From NCBI GenBank assembly GCA_012861695.1, contig JAAOOA010000028.1, positions 12,316,470-12,380,469 of the forward strand: DNA of 64,000 nucleotides, read 5' to 3'. The translations under genes were made by a program, and so were the position numbers. This DNA comes from Trematomus loennbergii. Taxonomy: Eukaryota > Chordata > Actinopteri > Perciformes > Nototheniidae. This document shows, piece after piece, positions 1 to 41,670 of this stretch (position 1 is the stretch's first letter; every line of letters starts with the position of its first letter). The notes under the pieces are model-generated. The model did not search any database. It was not told the DNA's origin and saw only the letters and a program-made list of their open reading frames with translations.

Positions 1-139
1 TCATTTTAAGTGTATTTTCTTCTAGAATATACAAACATTTAGTTGAAACCAAAAACATTAATTGAATTTATTTTGGTGGGTTTGGTTTTGTGAGTATTTG
101 TACTAGGGTGTAGGTTGTTTATGACAGAAAAACACCAAC

Positions 140-26930
<26,791 letters not shown>

Positions 26931-27580
26931 CCTGGACCTGCAGAGGGACAGAGGAGAGGAAACAGAGAGGAGAGAAGTGAAGCTGGATGATGAAGGAACA
27001 CAGAAAAGCCAGTGAACAGAGGTTGAAATACAGATATCTGAGTGTAAAACAAAGACTTCCAAGACACTTCCAGACAATAAAGTTCATGGTGTTCATCTTT
27101 CAGTTTAGTTACATATCAAATATTTGAGATAAAAGTGTCTCCATCTTCCAAAATGTATGCATGTCATCATAATAAAGCATTGCTACATATGTTCATTCAT
27201 TGGTGTCCAGTGTTGCCACCCTCATCATTACCATGCTTTGTCTTTGAGGTCAACCTTAAATAGGTTTGTTGCATATAAACAGGAAGTACAAATGAATTGC
27301 TTCACAAATTGAACTTTGTAACATGCATAGGTTGTAATTTCATGCTAAAGAACATGAAATAAAAAATAACTAAATATGTTGGTCTATAATTCATCAAACC
27401 TACAGTCAGGTCCAGTATCTGGTGTTTGTCATGTGGGTTTGTGCGAATCATTAAATGAGAAGCAAAATATAAAAGTGCGATATAAATGGAGAATGTTTCA
27501 ATGACAGGTGACAGACAAAGAGAAGCTTGCACAGCTGTTTCTTGTTTACAAAAACCTCTTCAAAATGAATTACACCAATT

Positions 27581-28184
<604 letters not shown>

Positions 28185-30334
28185 TCTGATTTAATGTTAG
28201 ACCACACACAGAGTCTTAGAACAAAACATGATTGACTCGTATGACAACCACTCCAAAAGTAAAAGACTGGATTCAGTTTTGGCACGCTGCAGTGAGAAGG
28301 CACTTCTGGTACAATACTATAGCACAACATATTGAGGAAATCCTACCGCATCAGAAATGAGCGGCTGACTTTGCCAGAGGATTTGGCTCGGGGCCTGAAG
28401 CTTCTCAGCTGGATGGAAAGACGCCCGAGAGTTTTATAGCCCTGCACTGGTATGAAATGAAGAAGACGACGAGAGTATGCTGAAGGAAAACAAGCTTTAC
28501 TTTAAACTCTAATCTTAAGGGGAGTTAGGCATCCAAATAACTCTAATTTATTCATTTAAAAATGATTGGTTCCTTATATTTCCTGCACTTTATATGTCGT
28601 TGCTGCTACATTGTACTGCCTTGTGGCTTGTATGCTGCTCATGCTCTTTCTGCATATCATGTATTTCTGTTTGCCATGTATATAAATGTTATGTTCATAA
28701 ATGTTGTATGTGACGGGACTACGGATGGAAACTAGCTCAAAGCAAAAAATCCGGCTCATTCACATTTAAAAGCATTATTTTGTTTAAAATGTTCATTAAT
28801 GTGCACTGTCCCGGTTCAAATAAACGATTAAATGAAATGAAAGAATTTCCCTGGCTATATTGGCAAAATCAACAGTGAGTTGCAATGGACCAAATGAAGT
28901 GTCCAACGAGTTTGGACTGTCTCAATCTCAGTGATCTAAGTGAATTATTTATCCAGGAAATCAGAAGACCTTTTAGCATTCACCAAGGTAACAGCAGCTC
29001 AACCCTTCAGCATGCCTGATGCTGAAAAAGAAGATTATGCAACACCAGTTCAACCCTTTATAAATTACAGGAATAATGGCCTCTCTCTTCTCTGACCATG
29101 TGAAAGCGCAGTAAAACCTTCAACCGTATACAACTGGAGTGTGTGAGACAAATAGAAACATTCCTCCCAGATAAGTAAAGCACTCTGTGACACCTGCCGA
29201 ACTAAACTGCCATTAACAACAATTTGTTGAAGGATTTTTAATCATTGGCAACCAAGTCTGGACTGTTGGAAAAAGGGGGGGGGGGGTTCTGGTGTGGGTG
29301 AGACGCTGCTGTGCCACACACTTTGAGGCAAACCCATCCTGAAGGTGGGTCAGGACCCTGTGATGGGCTGTGACAGATTGGGGTCGAGCCGTTGGACTCT
29401 TTGCATGTAGAAGGCCCGGACCATCGGTGGAGCTAGCTGGGTGGGTGACAAGAGATTTCTAAAGGCTTGGAGAGGGTCATGACACCGGGGAGTTTGCCCA
29501 GCATTGTAAGCAGAGAGCATTAGAGAGAGTTGAAATGGAAAACCTGGGACTGGCAGGGGCCCAGAAGCCACTATCCACAGCAACAGAATACAGAGTTCAG
29601 CCTATGGACATCTCTATGGCTGCTTTACAACATACATTGCTGTGTGTTCTATAGACAAGCGCCTTTCAACGTTTTACCAGAGGGGATTTACAACATACAG
29701 TGCATTGGCTATGCAATGACACCAGCCGCATACTAACCAGCACCTCCTTTTGTTGAGGACGAGACATCAGATGTCTTGAACGCCTCCCTCTAAATCGCCC
29801 CCCTCTAAATCGCCCCCCCTCTTCACTTTCACAGGCACAGCTGTGTCTTGAGGAGAAAAGAGCCAGAAGTCTCTAAAATGCTTCAGTGGACATCAATGTG
29901 GATGTCCGTCCGACACATTTTCACGATGTTGTCTGAATAGGACGCATTCTTAGCTCATTGTGAGTGCGGACGAGCGGAGTGACAGAGATCCAAAGAGAGC
30001 TAACAGACGAGGTTGGCAGACCTACATTACGGCTCAGCACTAAGCTGTCAATCTGTTGAAGCAGGAGACCAACTGGCCTCATGTTCATCATGACGCAGGA
30101 GAGACGGGGCCCCTCGACCCAAATCTCCTTCAGTTCAGCCGTTGGTGGGAAAATTGCTTGAAGGCAAAACCATGAAGAGTGTGGAAGAAATCATGTCAGC
30201 TGCTGTTGAGGCTATGAGGTAAATCGCATTTGTGAGCACAGCACGACAGCTTTATGCTGACAAGGCCTCTATCATGCTACATTGAAGTGTGTGAGTCTGT
30301 GAGTGTGTGTGTGTGTGGTTGTAAGTGTGTGTGT

Positions 30335-30465
30335 GTGTGTGCTTGTTCACAGACTGCAAAGGCCTTAATCAGGCCAAGTTGGGTCCCATGTTGATTCATG
30401 ACACACACACACACACCACTGTAATGTTGCAGCTCCTATAAAGCCCAGCACTAACCCAATCGATG
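30335..30465. repeat. Direct duplicate of 18,529-18,654
   Basis: Shares CTTGTTCACAGACTGCAAAG through GCAGCTCCTATAAAG in the same orientation, including a short internal (CA)n. In ncan intron 1. Confidence 0.88.
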
Positions 30466-31916
30466 CACAAGGTAGGTCAGTGAGTTTCACCCTCTGCATC
30501 ATGTTCACAAAGCACAAACACATTGGCTAAATGCATTAAAACACACGCCAATACAAACACACACACAAACTGGCAGCTGGGAAGTACAGTAAGCTTCCTG
30601 TATTACAGTTTGTGAATTGACCCCCATAATTCATTTTACAAAGATAACAGCGGGAGACTTCCTGAAAAGTCAGAGTAGTCTTTAACAATGGGTCCTGGAC
30701 TTCAGAAAGAAGTGGATTTAAATGATGTTCACTTTCAACAGGTGACTTGTCTACTGTTACTGACACATTTTATAGCCTCACTTTATGGCTGGCTGGCAAA
30801 TTAACACCAACTCCATGTTTTTAGTTCTCCAACTGACTTTTTAGAACAAGAGAGACTCCAAACAAGCTAACAGTATGCTGTTTTAGATAACATTGGAATT
30901 CAAATATCAATCGTTATAAAAATAACCCTGCTTCATGCTTACGATAGAAAAACATACCTGGGTAAAGGTTTTTCATTTTCGTATTTTCAAACAATATGGT
31001 TCACTTCGGGACATACCAGGGCTTTTGGGAAATGTTGCTGGAGTCTTCCCAAACCATATCGCCTACAGCAGCAATAAAAGAATGAAACCATAATGTTTTT
31101 CTTTCTGCCTCTAAATTTGAAATAAAATTGTTCTCCACCATAAAGAAAGAGCTCAAGCTCGTTTTACACCTTTGGGAAATGAAGTTTTCTTTTGAAATTT
31201 TACAGGAAGTTCCAATGTCTTTTTTGGGCGACGGAACTATGACAAGAGTAAGCAGCTGAATTAATATCTAAAAATATAAGGTGCTAAATAAAAGGGGACT
31301 TTTTATAAATCTGTACTCTTAGACTTCGGGATGGAAATGGAGCCAGTTTTAGCCATAAGGAGTCAAACTGTCGCTCTTGTGTTCCGCTCCTGGGACCTGA
31401 CAGAAAAGGTGATTTCTCTCCCTCCCTTTTTCTTCAATCATGTCTCTCAAACCTATTACCTCCAGAGAGCGGCAGAATAACAGCTCCGGATGAGTGACAG
31501 ACAAAGTGGTGAGCTGGGAGAGGAAGAGGAATGAAAGGAAGCTCATTTTATCACCGTTGTGACATTACTTCACTGCTATGATGAAAGCTCTTCAGAGAAT
31601 CAGCTGGAAGCTTCATAATCCTCCTTCATTTGCTGTTTGTTGCTGCATCTTGATATATTCTGTGCACTTACACAAACACCATTCCCCTTACTTAATTATA
31701 CATAATACAGCAATGATGTGCTGCAGTGGCCATAACAGAGATTTTAAACCAGACGACATCAATATCAATTGCTTAATACATTTAAAAAATAAAAATAAAC
31801 ACTCTTAGAGGAAAGGAATCAGGTATTTACTTCCTGCTACATTCATGCACACTTTTCCACTTTTCCGCTCTCACGCTCTCACACTCTCACGCTCTCTCAC
31901 ACTCTCACGCTCTCTC

Positions 31917-32131
<215 letters not shown>

Positions 32132-33898
32132 GTTCAGTGTGTGTGGTGACTAATCACACTCAAAGCAACTAATGACTCATGCAGCTCTGCTGGCTTCAGA
32201 TGGAGAGAGGACTCTGGAAAGCTGGTCCCTGCGATTGGAGATTACACACTCCTTCCTCTCACACAGACACCATTGATCTCACTGGGCATGGAGACAGAGG
32301 TTATTTAAACCAGCTTGCTAAGGAGAGGCAAACTTTAGATTTGGCTCTAAGTTTGTGCAGTAGGGCCAAGAGAGGAGGCAATTCACATCACTCTGAAGGC
32401 TCCTCAAGTGAAGTGAAAAAGAGACTAATGCTTGTAGTTACTGTAAGTAGGTAGTTACAGCGTTCCTGTTGTTTTTCTTTAATTTCTCATTGGTGCACAG
32501 TAACCTAAGAGGAAATACACCGATGTGATGTTTAATGTATGTATCAGCAATTAGTGCAAACCTGTGAGAGATTGACAGCTCTTATAACATCCATCTGTTA
32601 TGACTTCCTGTCTGGCTGCTGTGGAGCGACACTCAGCAGATGATGCTCATTTTCTCTCTCCACCTTTTTATTCATGCCACTTTATGGCACCATCGTGTGC
32701 GTGTCATTGTTGGGTGTGCATGTGCAAAAGGAGTAGGTTTCACTACATGAGATACAATGTATGTAAGCCAACTGGGAGCCGGACAAATCGATTTAAATAC
32801 ATTAGATTAACATATGAGCAAGCTGCACTATTTATAAGTGTGCACCGTTATATATACAGTCTATGGTGTGCACATACATATGTTAGAGGGAGGGAGAGCC
32901 AGAAAGTGACCTCGGTGGAATCAATCATGGCTTTGTTCTGTAATGCATCAAAAAGGATTGAACACACACTGACATCAAGTGATTTGTTAACAATGAACCT
33001 CCTCACTGGTAGAGGAATAATGTTTTTATAGAAAGACTTTACAAAAAAGAAGGCCATTTTTATTTGAATTGTAAAGTATTTGCCTTGGAGTGATTTTATT
33101 CAAAATAGGACAAATAAAAAGACTGATGTCAAGCAATATTAATTTATTTAAAACATTAAAATACTTTAATGCAACATTTTAAGTTGTAGTTTGTCATATA
33201 ACTTAAACATTTTATGTGATAATGATTTTTTTAAATAAAACAAATCAAACATGTATGAGTAGTACTTTGCATAGTAATGTACATTTAAAAAAATCGACTA
33301 ATACTGACAAAAATCCAATGAAATGTTTGTCCTCCTGGGGCTATGGTTATAGCCTATTATACGTTAGTCAGGCAGATGCGTTTGCATACAGAGGTTGATG
33401 AGGACATCCAGCAGACACATAAGGATATATTTCAGTCAAATATCCACTGTGCTGTTCGCTCTGTTTTTGGTCTCCACCAACTCTTGAGGGGAACGTCTGA
33501 CTCTTAAGCAGCCTAATACTGCTCTACTGTATGTTTACCGGCTGGGCGCCATGTTTGTTTAACTGCCAGGAGGCTGATGAACCAAAACAGTCAAGATGAG
33601 AAAAACAAAAGAACAAAAATAGTTATATACAATCCATAGTTATTGTTCAAGCAGATTTAAAGACAATGAGGATCATGTACATTTGAGGTAAATTGTTGAA
33701 GTAAATAGCAATATTGAAGAGGATATTGATTTTACAGCCAGAGGTCTAATCTATATATATACGTAAGTAGCCTCTCAGCAGCTGGGTTGTAAAAGCACCA
33801 GAGGTCAAAGGTGAAGGTCCTGAGGTCAGCACTTGGTAACAAAGTCAATAAAGGATCAGGTGCAGGAGACGCAGCTATCATATTAACTATATGAGCTC

Positions 33899-33899
<1 letters not shown>

Positions 33900-33984
<85 letters not shown>

Positions 33985-33994
33985 ACACACACCA

Positions 33995-34053
<59 letters not shown>

Positions 34054-34072
34054 ACAACACACACACACACAC

Positions 34073-34103
<31 letters not shown>

Positions 34104-34107
34104 CACA
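33900..34107. repeat. (CA)n microsatellite
   Basis: About 208 nt with CCAC interruptions, in ncan intron 1. Confidence 0.97.
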
Positions 34108-37100
34108 GGGAAAGGTGGTCAGGAAAAAGCTTAGCTGTGAAATGAAATGAAATAATAGACAAAAACATAGTTATGCATCGTGCTGGGACCACATCCAAAA
34201 ACGTCCTCAGCTTTTGTACCATGCTGAGTCTGTGGAATATTAACAAGGTGAAGAAAGACAAAAAAACACTCTGTCCTTCAAGTGTTTACTACCGAGGCCC
34301 ACAGCGGCAGAAACCATGTCCTCATTCAAGAGTGTTCATGTTTTAAACGGTGGAACGTTGAGAAACAAATACATGTAAAACACAGCAGCAATCGCTATAA
34401 GCTACCTCTTTGAAAGTGACTAATCATTCTAATCCTCTCTGAGTTCCATAGGCGGATACAAACTTTGGTTCAGCCTTAAAGAGCTTCTTCTTAGCCGACT
34501 GCGAAGCCAAACATTTGTCTTGCACCAGTCACTGCCTTAGAGGAGAGCCTCTGGCCAAAGACAAAGAGAGGGACTTTTCTCTTTGTGTGGGTGAGCTGTT
34601 CAGCTGTGGTCTCATCTACTCTTGTAATGATTGGCCTGGTGGGCTGCTTTAGTCCCTCCCAGGCTAAAGACTGGAGTTGATTGATGGATCGGTCTGCCCA
34701 ATCCCTTTTGGGTCTTGTCGACTGGGGATTCACTCGGGTTTCAATATTCCAGGGAGAGATGAAGCCATTACGTTTCTATCCAGCCACTCAAAACACATCT
34801 ATTCAGGGCTCTTTTTCTATTTGACAAATGTTTGAGGAGGGACCGTTGGGCTCTGAGATTTGGGAGCTGTCCAGTGCTGAAAACGTGAACAGTTTTAGCT
34901 CCAGTCACTGTGAAGTCATTGTTAGTCTAAAGCCAATTCCACTTCTGGCTGTTAACGCATCACAAAGTTCAAACACAGCATAAAATCCCCACTTCAGTTC
35001 ACAGTCTAGTTCACAGTTGGATCTGCTGTTTATAAATGACTGCTTGTAAAAACTGAACAAAGGAGCATGATGCATTTTCTGCTTTGTACATCACAAGCAT
35101 CTGATCCAAACCAAATCTACTTATTTTCAGGTCATTATAGCCATAAAGCAACAAGCCTTTGGCTGACTCAGAGGTGAAGCTTATTTTGATTGTCAATATA
35201 AGCGAGCACCGGTTCCGATTTGCATTTTTATGGCGCTATTTTGTTAGCTATTAACGCTGTATTAGAGGGGGATGGACCCCATAATCACCTGAGTGACATA
35301 TTGGAGTGGGCACTTTTATACCAGAGAGAAGAATATAAAACCCTGGCAGAGAATTATCTTGTTTCTCTTCAAAATACACCATCTGCAAGACTTGAGACAA
35401 AACTGCTCACTTATTGCATTCCTCCTTTTATTCCCTATCACTACCAACTTAATTATCAACTGAACAGCAGATTGTTTTCTCCGTCCCAGTCTATAGAATG
35501 TCATAAAATGGTGAAAAAGGCCCGCCACAAATTTCGAAAGCCCAAGGTGACGTCTCAAAGTCGTTTTGTTTGACATACAACCCAAAACAGAAAAGCATTG
35601 AGCTTACAGTACAATGATGCATAGAAAAGCAGCAACTTGTGATATGTGTTCATAACAGTTGCTGTTCCTAATTTAACTGGTTTTGTTGATAAAATGCTAG
35701 AAGATAGAGATATATATTTTTTCTATTTGTCCAGTTAAATACAAAATAATTCAGTTTACTGTCAAAAAAGACAAAGAAAAGCTATAAACTCACAATTACC
35801 GAGGGAAACAAAGAAACATTTGACATCTTTGCTTGAACAATGACTTAAAACCCTCCTAATTATTATTCTGTCGATCTACTGCTTCTTTCATGTATCTAAA
35901 AGCATCAGACCTTACTTCCTGTTCCCATCTCCCAGTGATGCAAAGTGACTCCTGGAATTGCAGCCGTCTCAGAGTCAGACAAACAACACTGAGACTGATT
36001 AAGTGCAAAGTGTGCGGCAACAGACAGCGAGGAAGCTGAACGGACCTTTTTCTTCCCCCACAACACCGCTCTCTGATCCCTCGGCGCGTGTGAATGTCGT
36101 CACACACACATCTCTACTGTACTGTATGCGTGCCGGGCTCATGGATGCACTTTCAAAGACACACATGCACACATCAGGACAGAATGAAAAATGCATGCTG
36201 TAAACTTTCAGCTGGGCCTCTTAGCCTCATTCCTCACTAGTCTCCTCATGCTCATCCCACAGGCACTACTGCTCTGTTATCTCTCACACACGGGCTACAT
36301 TTCCTCAGCTCGGGTAGGTCTAAAGTGTGGCGTTGCCTGGTTAACCACGTCCTGACACACAGCTGGTGGTTGCCGCACTAACAAGTCAAAGAAGAAAAGA
36401 CTTTTGAGTCTTTTGAACCTAAACAGAATAGGCTTTATTAGGCTGCAGGGGCTCTTATATTCTCAGACAATACAGCTCATTTGTCAAGGTGACCCAAACT
36501 GTTCTCCTCCTTCACTGTGATGTGTGAATGCCACAGTTTGTTTACAGAGCACAAAGTCATTAATACAAGAATTTCAAATATGTTTTCCTATGGTTGGCAG
36601 CAGGCAATCACTCATGTTACGATACTTTAGTATTTCCAAAGTTAGTTTACAAGGCGCAGAGACTTGAATGTAAAGATAAAATACTGTGTGATCACTGATA
36701 ATCCAGTTTCTATACCTCACAGGGTCGTTGATGTCCTGCCCAGGTGACAGCTCTGGAGGTGGACCAACATAAGATCTGAATTTGGCAGTTATTCAACACA
36801 TGTTGTTTGTTCACCAAATGACTCTAATTTACATAATAGATTTCACAAACACCTGTTCAAGTGTTCAGATCTGCTTCCACAATTGCATCAGTCAACAGAA
36901 GGCGCCCTCCCCCTTGTCTTTTGATGTTATCATCTGTACAGGATGATTTAAAATATGTATGTGCATCTAAACCAAAGTTCTTATGAAAACAAGAGCTCTC
37001 CAGAGAGGAAACCATGTAAAGGACACACCAACAAGGTTACTAGCTGAATTTATGATTAATGCATGCCTCTACATGGGTCGTAAATATAGAGCAATATTAA

Positions 37101-37468
37101 AAGCTATGAGCTGTAAATAATTAAAGATATCCCATACGGGTGCGATTTGTGTGCGACTCAAATGCTGAAGCTGTGATCATGAGAGAGGTAATGCGTTGAT
37201 TGGTGCTCGGGAAATACTAAATACCTCTAACATATGCAAAGAATTTGATATGGATGGATGGGCAATGTGAAAAAACTACATTTTGCATTAATTGAAAATT
37301 AGTATATCGCAACCAACAAATGAACGGACTTAAAATCCTATCCGAGCAGCTGAGTGGTCTCAGACGGCTCCTAACACCCGGTGACTTGAAATACCACACA
37401 CTGACCAAATGATTGATTTCATAAAGGCATGCATGCGAAGCGAATTATTTCCGTCACTTCATTCTTAC

Positions 37469-37700
37469 CTTTTCTGATAAACCGAGACGCGTCCCAATGG
37501 TGCAATCCTGAGGAATGTGCTCTCCTCAGTGCAGGTGCTCCCCAAAGCTCCCACAGGGTGCAGACACGGAGAAACAGGGGTGAAACCGCACTTTGCAGAG
37601 CAGACCAGACCGGGTGAGTGTGAGCACCAGCGCTCCACGACTTGGACTTTTCACTCCTTCTCCAACGTTATCCTCGCCTCGCTGAGCTGCAGCCTATGCG
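37469..37700 (-). other. ncan: Probable non-coding first exon and promoter of the lectican gene
   Basis: On the minus strand a GC-richer block ends in a good splice donor (AGAAAAG followed by GTAAGA, exon end 37469). Lecticans have a non-coding first exon, a long first intron, and the start codon near the 5' end of exon 2; exon 2 here begins at 26937 with an acceptor and only 7 nt before the ATG, so an upstream non-coding exon is required. This is the best candidate found upstream, giving a 10.5-kb first intron. No clear TATA box is visible and the 5' boundary is a guess. Confidence 0.5.
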
Positions 37701-39289
37701 CCGTTCATTCCTCTCACACACACACACCGATATCTGCCAGATCGGAATATATGCACACACACACATACACACACAGCAAGGTGCTGCCTCCGACCCCTCC
37801 TCGCCAGCAGCAACGCTGAGGGAGAGAAGCAAGATCAGTTTGAACAAAGAGGCAAGCGGTGACAGGCAGACGGCTCCAGCGCCCCCATTCAAAGAGGGGA
37901 GACACAGGGAGGGAGGGGGTGTAGGAGAGAGAGAGGGGGTGTACTTTTATGACCATAATCCGATTCCTACATAAACCTCAAAGGTTGATCCCGTGCCTGT
38001 AAATTAAATTCAAATTTACCCATGAGCTTACCATGACAGTCTGGCCATCAGCTAAACCCCCTGATATCCTCATGTCACTTCCTCTGTTATACACTGCTCC
38101 TGTGAATCAACTGAACTTGTGTAATCACATATAACCCTCAGGCCTTCTGCTCTAATGAGATAAAAAAAATAAAGAGCATACTGTATCTACCCAATTAAAG
38201 TGTGCAGGAATAACATTTTGACTGATGCTGTCTGAGCAGGATTCAATGTGAAAACACAGCTGCCTCAGACGCAGCTCACAACCTGGCAACAGCCAACATC
38301 TCTACACTGCAGCCGGGTCAATACACACCCAACAGTCTTCTTCATTAGCACATCATGAAGAAGAGCTTGTTTGTTGCTGGTGGCAGCTCTGGCCGTCTGA
38401 CTGCTGCAGGTCCAGACACCGATTTCTCTCAATGATAACTAAAGAGTGCAGAAGAGCAGCACACTCATAAAACTGTAGTTCTGCAGTCTGTCGCTCGAGA
38501 TGGTTTTGGATTATGCATCTTTTCCCTTGTGTGATAGAGGCAGGAGTTGTTTTTTGGAATCCTAATAGAGCCACTAATCATGGTAATCACATTCATTCAA
38601 AACTGAAATATTTGATGAAAATAGCACTTTTGTCTGTTTATTTGAGGCCTTGTAGAGAGTTGGTTTAAAAGAATAAAGGTAACATGTTTATAATTGTAAA
38701 TGTATCAGTGTTGACGCTTTAAATCATACAAATCAAAGCCAGGCAACTGAAAAAGCTTTTGGTTTTGACTTGCAACATTAATTTAACCCCAAATGTTGTT
38801 CAACTTTATTTCAATTTGTAGTGTATCCAGTTTCCAAAGGTACTTATCAGGCTGAATTTTGAAAAAGATATATACAAAAAGACATTAGGAATACTTCCAT
38901 TTGATAGTGCACACAGGGGTGTGTTGTGCAGGTAGAGCTCCCTGGAGCAGTTTCCTGAGGCCTTTGCAGTAAAGCGTTCAGAGTTTAGATCGTGTTCATC
39001 TCGTTCTGGCCCTCCTCCTGTTCAGAGACGCAGTAAGAGTTGGATAAATCCCCCACTGCCTGGTTCGTCCTTCACAGCGCCAAGGAGGGCCCACGTCAAC
39101 AAACATGTCTGTAAAGAAAATAATGTTTTATTGTAAATGGGTTTTCTTGTGAAGCAAATACCAAAGCATCAAGTATTAAACCTTATTAGCTGCTATTCTT
39201 TCTGATCCCAAGTTCCTGTGAATGCAGTGTTTTGTCCAACTGTCTCATAAAACACGTCATTGTTTTTTAAAGCCCTCTCTGTCAAAGCG

Positions 39290-39350
39290 TCTTTGAGTTC
39301 CAGAAAAGCGCTATATAAGTGTCATGTATTAATTATTATTAATGCCAACA
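39290..39350. repeat. Retroposon 3' tail fragment
   Basis: GAAAAGCGCTATATAAGTGT followed by ATTATTATT-like sequence is the recurrent tail of fish SINE/LINE elements. Confidence 0.5.
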
Positions 39351-41582
39351 AAAACCAAGAACAAACTGTTATTAGGCAAACCCAATTTCAACTTTGATAA
39401 CACACTATGATTAAATATCACTAAAATATGTTCACTGAGACATCAAACAGCCTTTTTTTAAATATGAATTTCTGCATCAGAAAAGGAGATTATTGGAAGG
39501 TTTTTTTTTATGTATTCTGTGTTACAAAGAAAAGAATGAAACGCCAAGAGATTACGATGATGTATTTAGATGGTTGAATGAACAAACATTTTGCCTAGAA
39601 GATATTTTGCAGGCTCCTGCTTTGTTGTCACAAAGAGAGTGTCTCGTGTATTCACTCAGCACGGCACATCCATCCTGCAGATTTATGTGCTGACAGAAAG
39701 AAAAGCTTTGGTGTTAACTGGAGGTGCACTTATTCATATTTGTATTTCATTGTCAGTTCTGCGGCAAGAACAGAGAAGGAGACAACTTCCATCAATCTTA
39801 GTAATATTTGTCATAAGACCACAAACTGTAAGGTTACACCGTTCAATAACAGTAATGGACTGGATCAATACTTGTTATTGGAAACTCCCATACCTCTGTG
39901 GACTGGAAACAGATCAGTGCCACAGTGGAAAGACAATCTGCCCTCAGCTTCAATTCTAGGGAATCAATTTCCGGCTGAATTATAACAAGTCTTTCCCTGT
40001 ACAGTCGACCTTGTTTATCCGCCCCTCCCCAGTCACCTCAGTGTTCGAAGTAAGAGTTCCCAGAAAAATGTCTCATTTCATATTTATGCATGTGTCTCCA
40101 CTTTCTGAGTTTAGAAATACTGCTGCATTTTTTATATGTTTATGGTGATTGTTTTGTGTACATTTCGGGAGGTTTTAGGAATATATATATAATTGTGTCA
40201 ACCTTACTACTTTGCAATGTAATTAGGTGTCAGTGTTAACAGATTCTCACTTCTCCCATGTAGCCACAAAACAATTACTGCAGCTTTAAAGCGAGGGTAG
40301 ACGACATATTTTTGGCAAACTCCATAATAACCTCTCACCATATTGTTATTCAAGTGGTACTCATCATGGCTCTGCTTTCAAGATTCACAAACGCTCCGTG
40401 TGATGGGAGATCTGGCCAATCACGGGTCAATTCAGAGCGAGAGCAAAGCACATAGAGAGAAGAGCTGTAAAAAGGGGTTATCATTCATTATATACTGTTT
40501 TCTGCCTACAATGCAATATGCTTAAAGGTTATTATAGATGTGTTTCCCATAATGCCCAAAGTAAACGTCCTCAGACAATGATCTTATTTCACAGCAGTGT
40601 ATCGTGTTGTTTCATGTGTGTTTGTAGCTGTATGATTTGAGATAATAATGCAAAGCTACGGCTGAACAGAAATATTCTGACTTCTAAATATAATATATTT
40701 CACAGCAGGAAGTACAAGTTTATACCAGGGTTTATGTTCAACATTTATGAGATTAAACTTCAAATTACAGTTGTACAGCATGTATTGCCCATCCACTGCT
40801 CATATAGTCACTAATTTATGCAGACCAACACACATTCACTCACATGCAAGCAGGCTTGGCTCAGGCTTAATGCGAGCTGTGACTTTTAGAAATGTCAGGC
40901 GCCTCGCCAAAGAGACAAACAATGTCAATCACTCTCCAGCAAGGGAGCAGCCATCCACACACAATGAAGAACACACAATACACAAGGGAGGCAGGATGAA
41001 GATGGTGACACAAAAATGACTTCTGGAAAGCTATTATAGCATCTTAACGGGAGCAAAATAAGACAGCCAAGCAACACCGGCTGCCCTCTGTAGAGAACAG
41101 AGAGCGTAATGAGGCTTCCAGTAGCGTCGTGATTTCCTCACCCTGATAGATGTGTGTGGTGTGTTTGGGTTCCTGTGTTTGCTTATAATGTGCAGGGCAG
41201 GCTCCTTCTTCATGGGTTTGTTTTTATGGGGTTGCTGTTAATGTGAAGAGATCAAACAGGCCAGTAACCAAGCCACATAAAAAGAGAGGAAACAGGATAT
41301 CTCGCAGTAGAGAGAAGTTTAAACTGGATTTTATAAACTCAGCAGTTGTCCCGACTTGGTTTAGCCACCATGCTGCGTGTAAGTGTTTGCGAGCCAAGAG
41401 GCCCCATCTGGGCGGCAGCAGAGCAGTCATGGAGGAAGTCGGGGAGACGGGGCGGGCGACGATGATAACCACATGGGATACCTCCACTCTGCCTTACCAC
41501 AGGAACACTTTGAAAGGAGCAGTGTGTAGGATTTAGGGGGATGTACTTGCAGAAATGTGATGTAATATTTATTTGTTAGTTT

Positions 41583-41670
41583 TCATAGAATAGAATATAG
41601 AATATAACTTTATTTGTTATCATACAAAGTACAACGAAATGTCCTCGGCAACTCTCACTGCAGTAGAGAG
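41583..41670. repeat. LINE-like 3' tail fragment
   Basis: AGAATATAACTTTATTTGTT...AGTACAACGAAATGTC matches the typical truncated tail of fish LINE/L2-type elements. Confidence 0.5.

Noticed and set aside
35220..35573. 117-codon plus-strand open frame starting MHFYGAILL
   Set aside because: No recognisable domain, promoter or splice context; several frames of this length are expected by chance in 64 kb of AT-rich sequence.
38990..39115. Minus-strand C-terminus-like frame ending SYCVSEQEEGQNEMNTI and stop, with an AATAAA about 190 nt on
   Set aside because: Only 24 codons, a poor acceptor and no upstream exons; might belong to the gene starting at 48.8 kb but cannot be supported.
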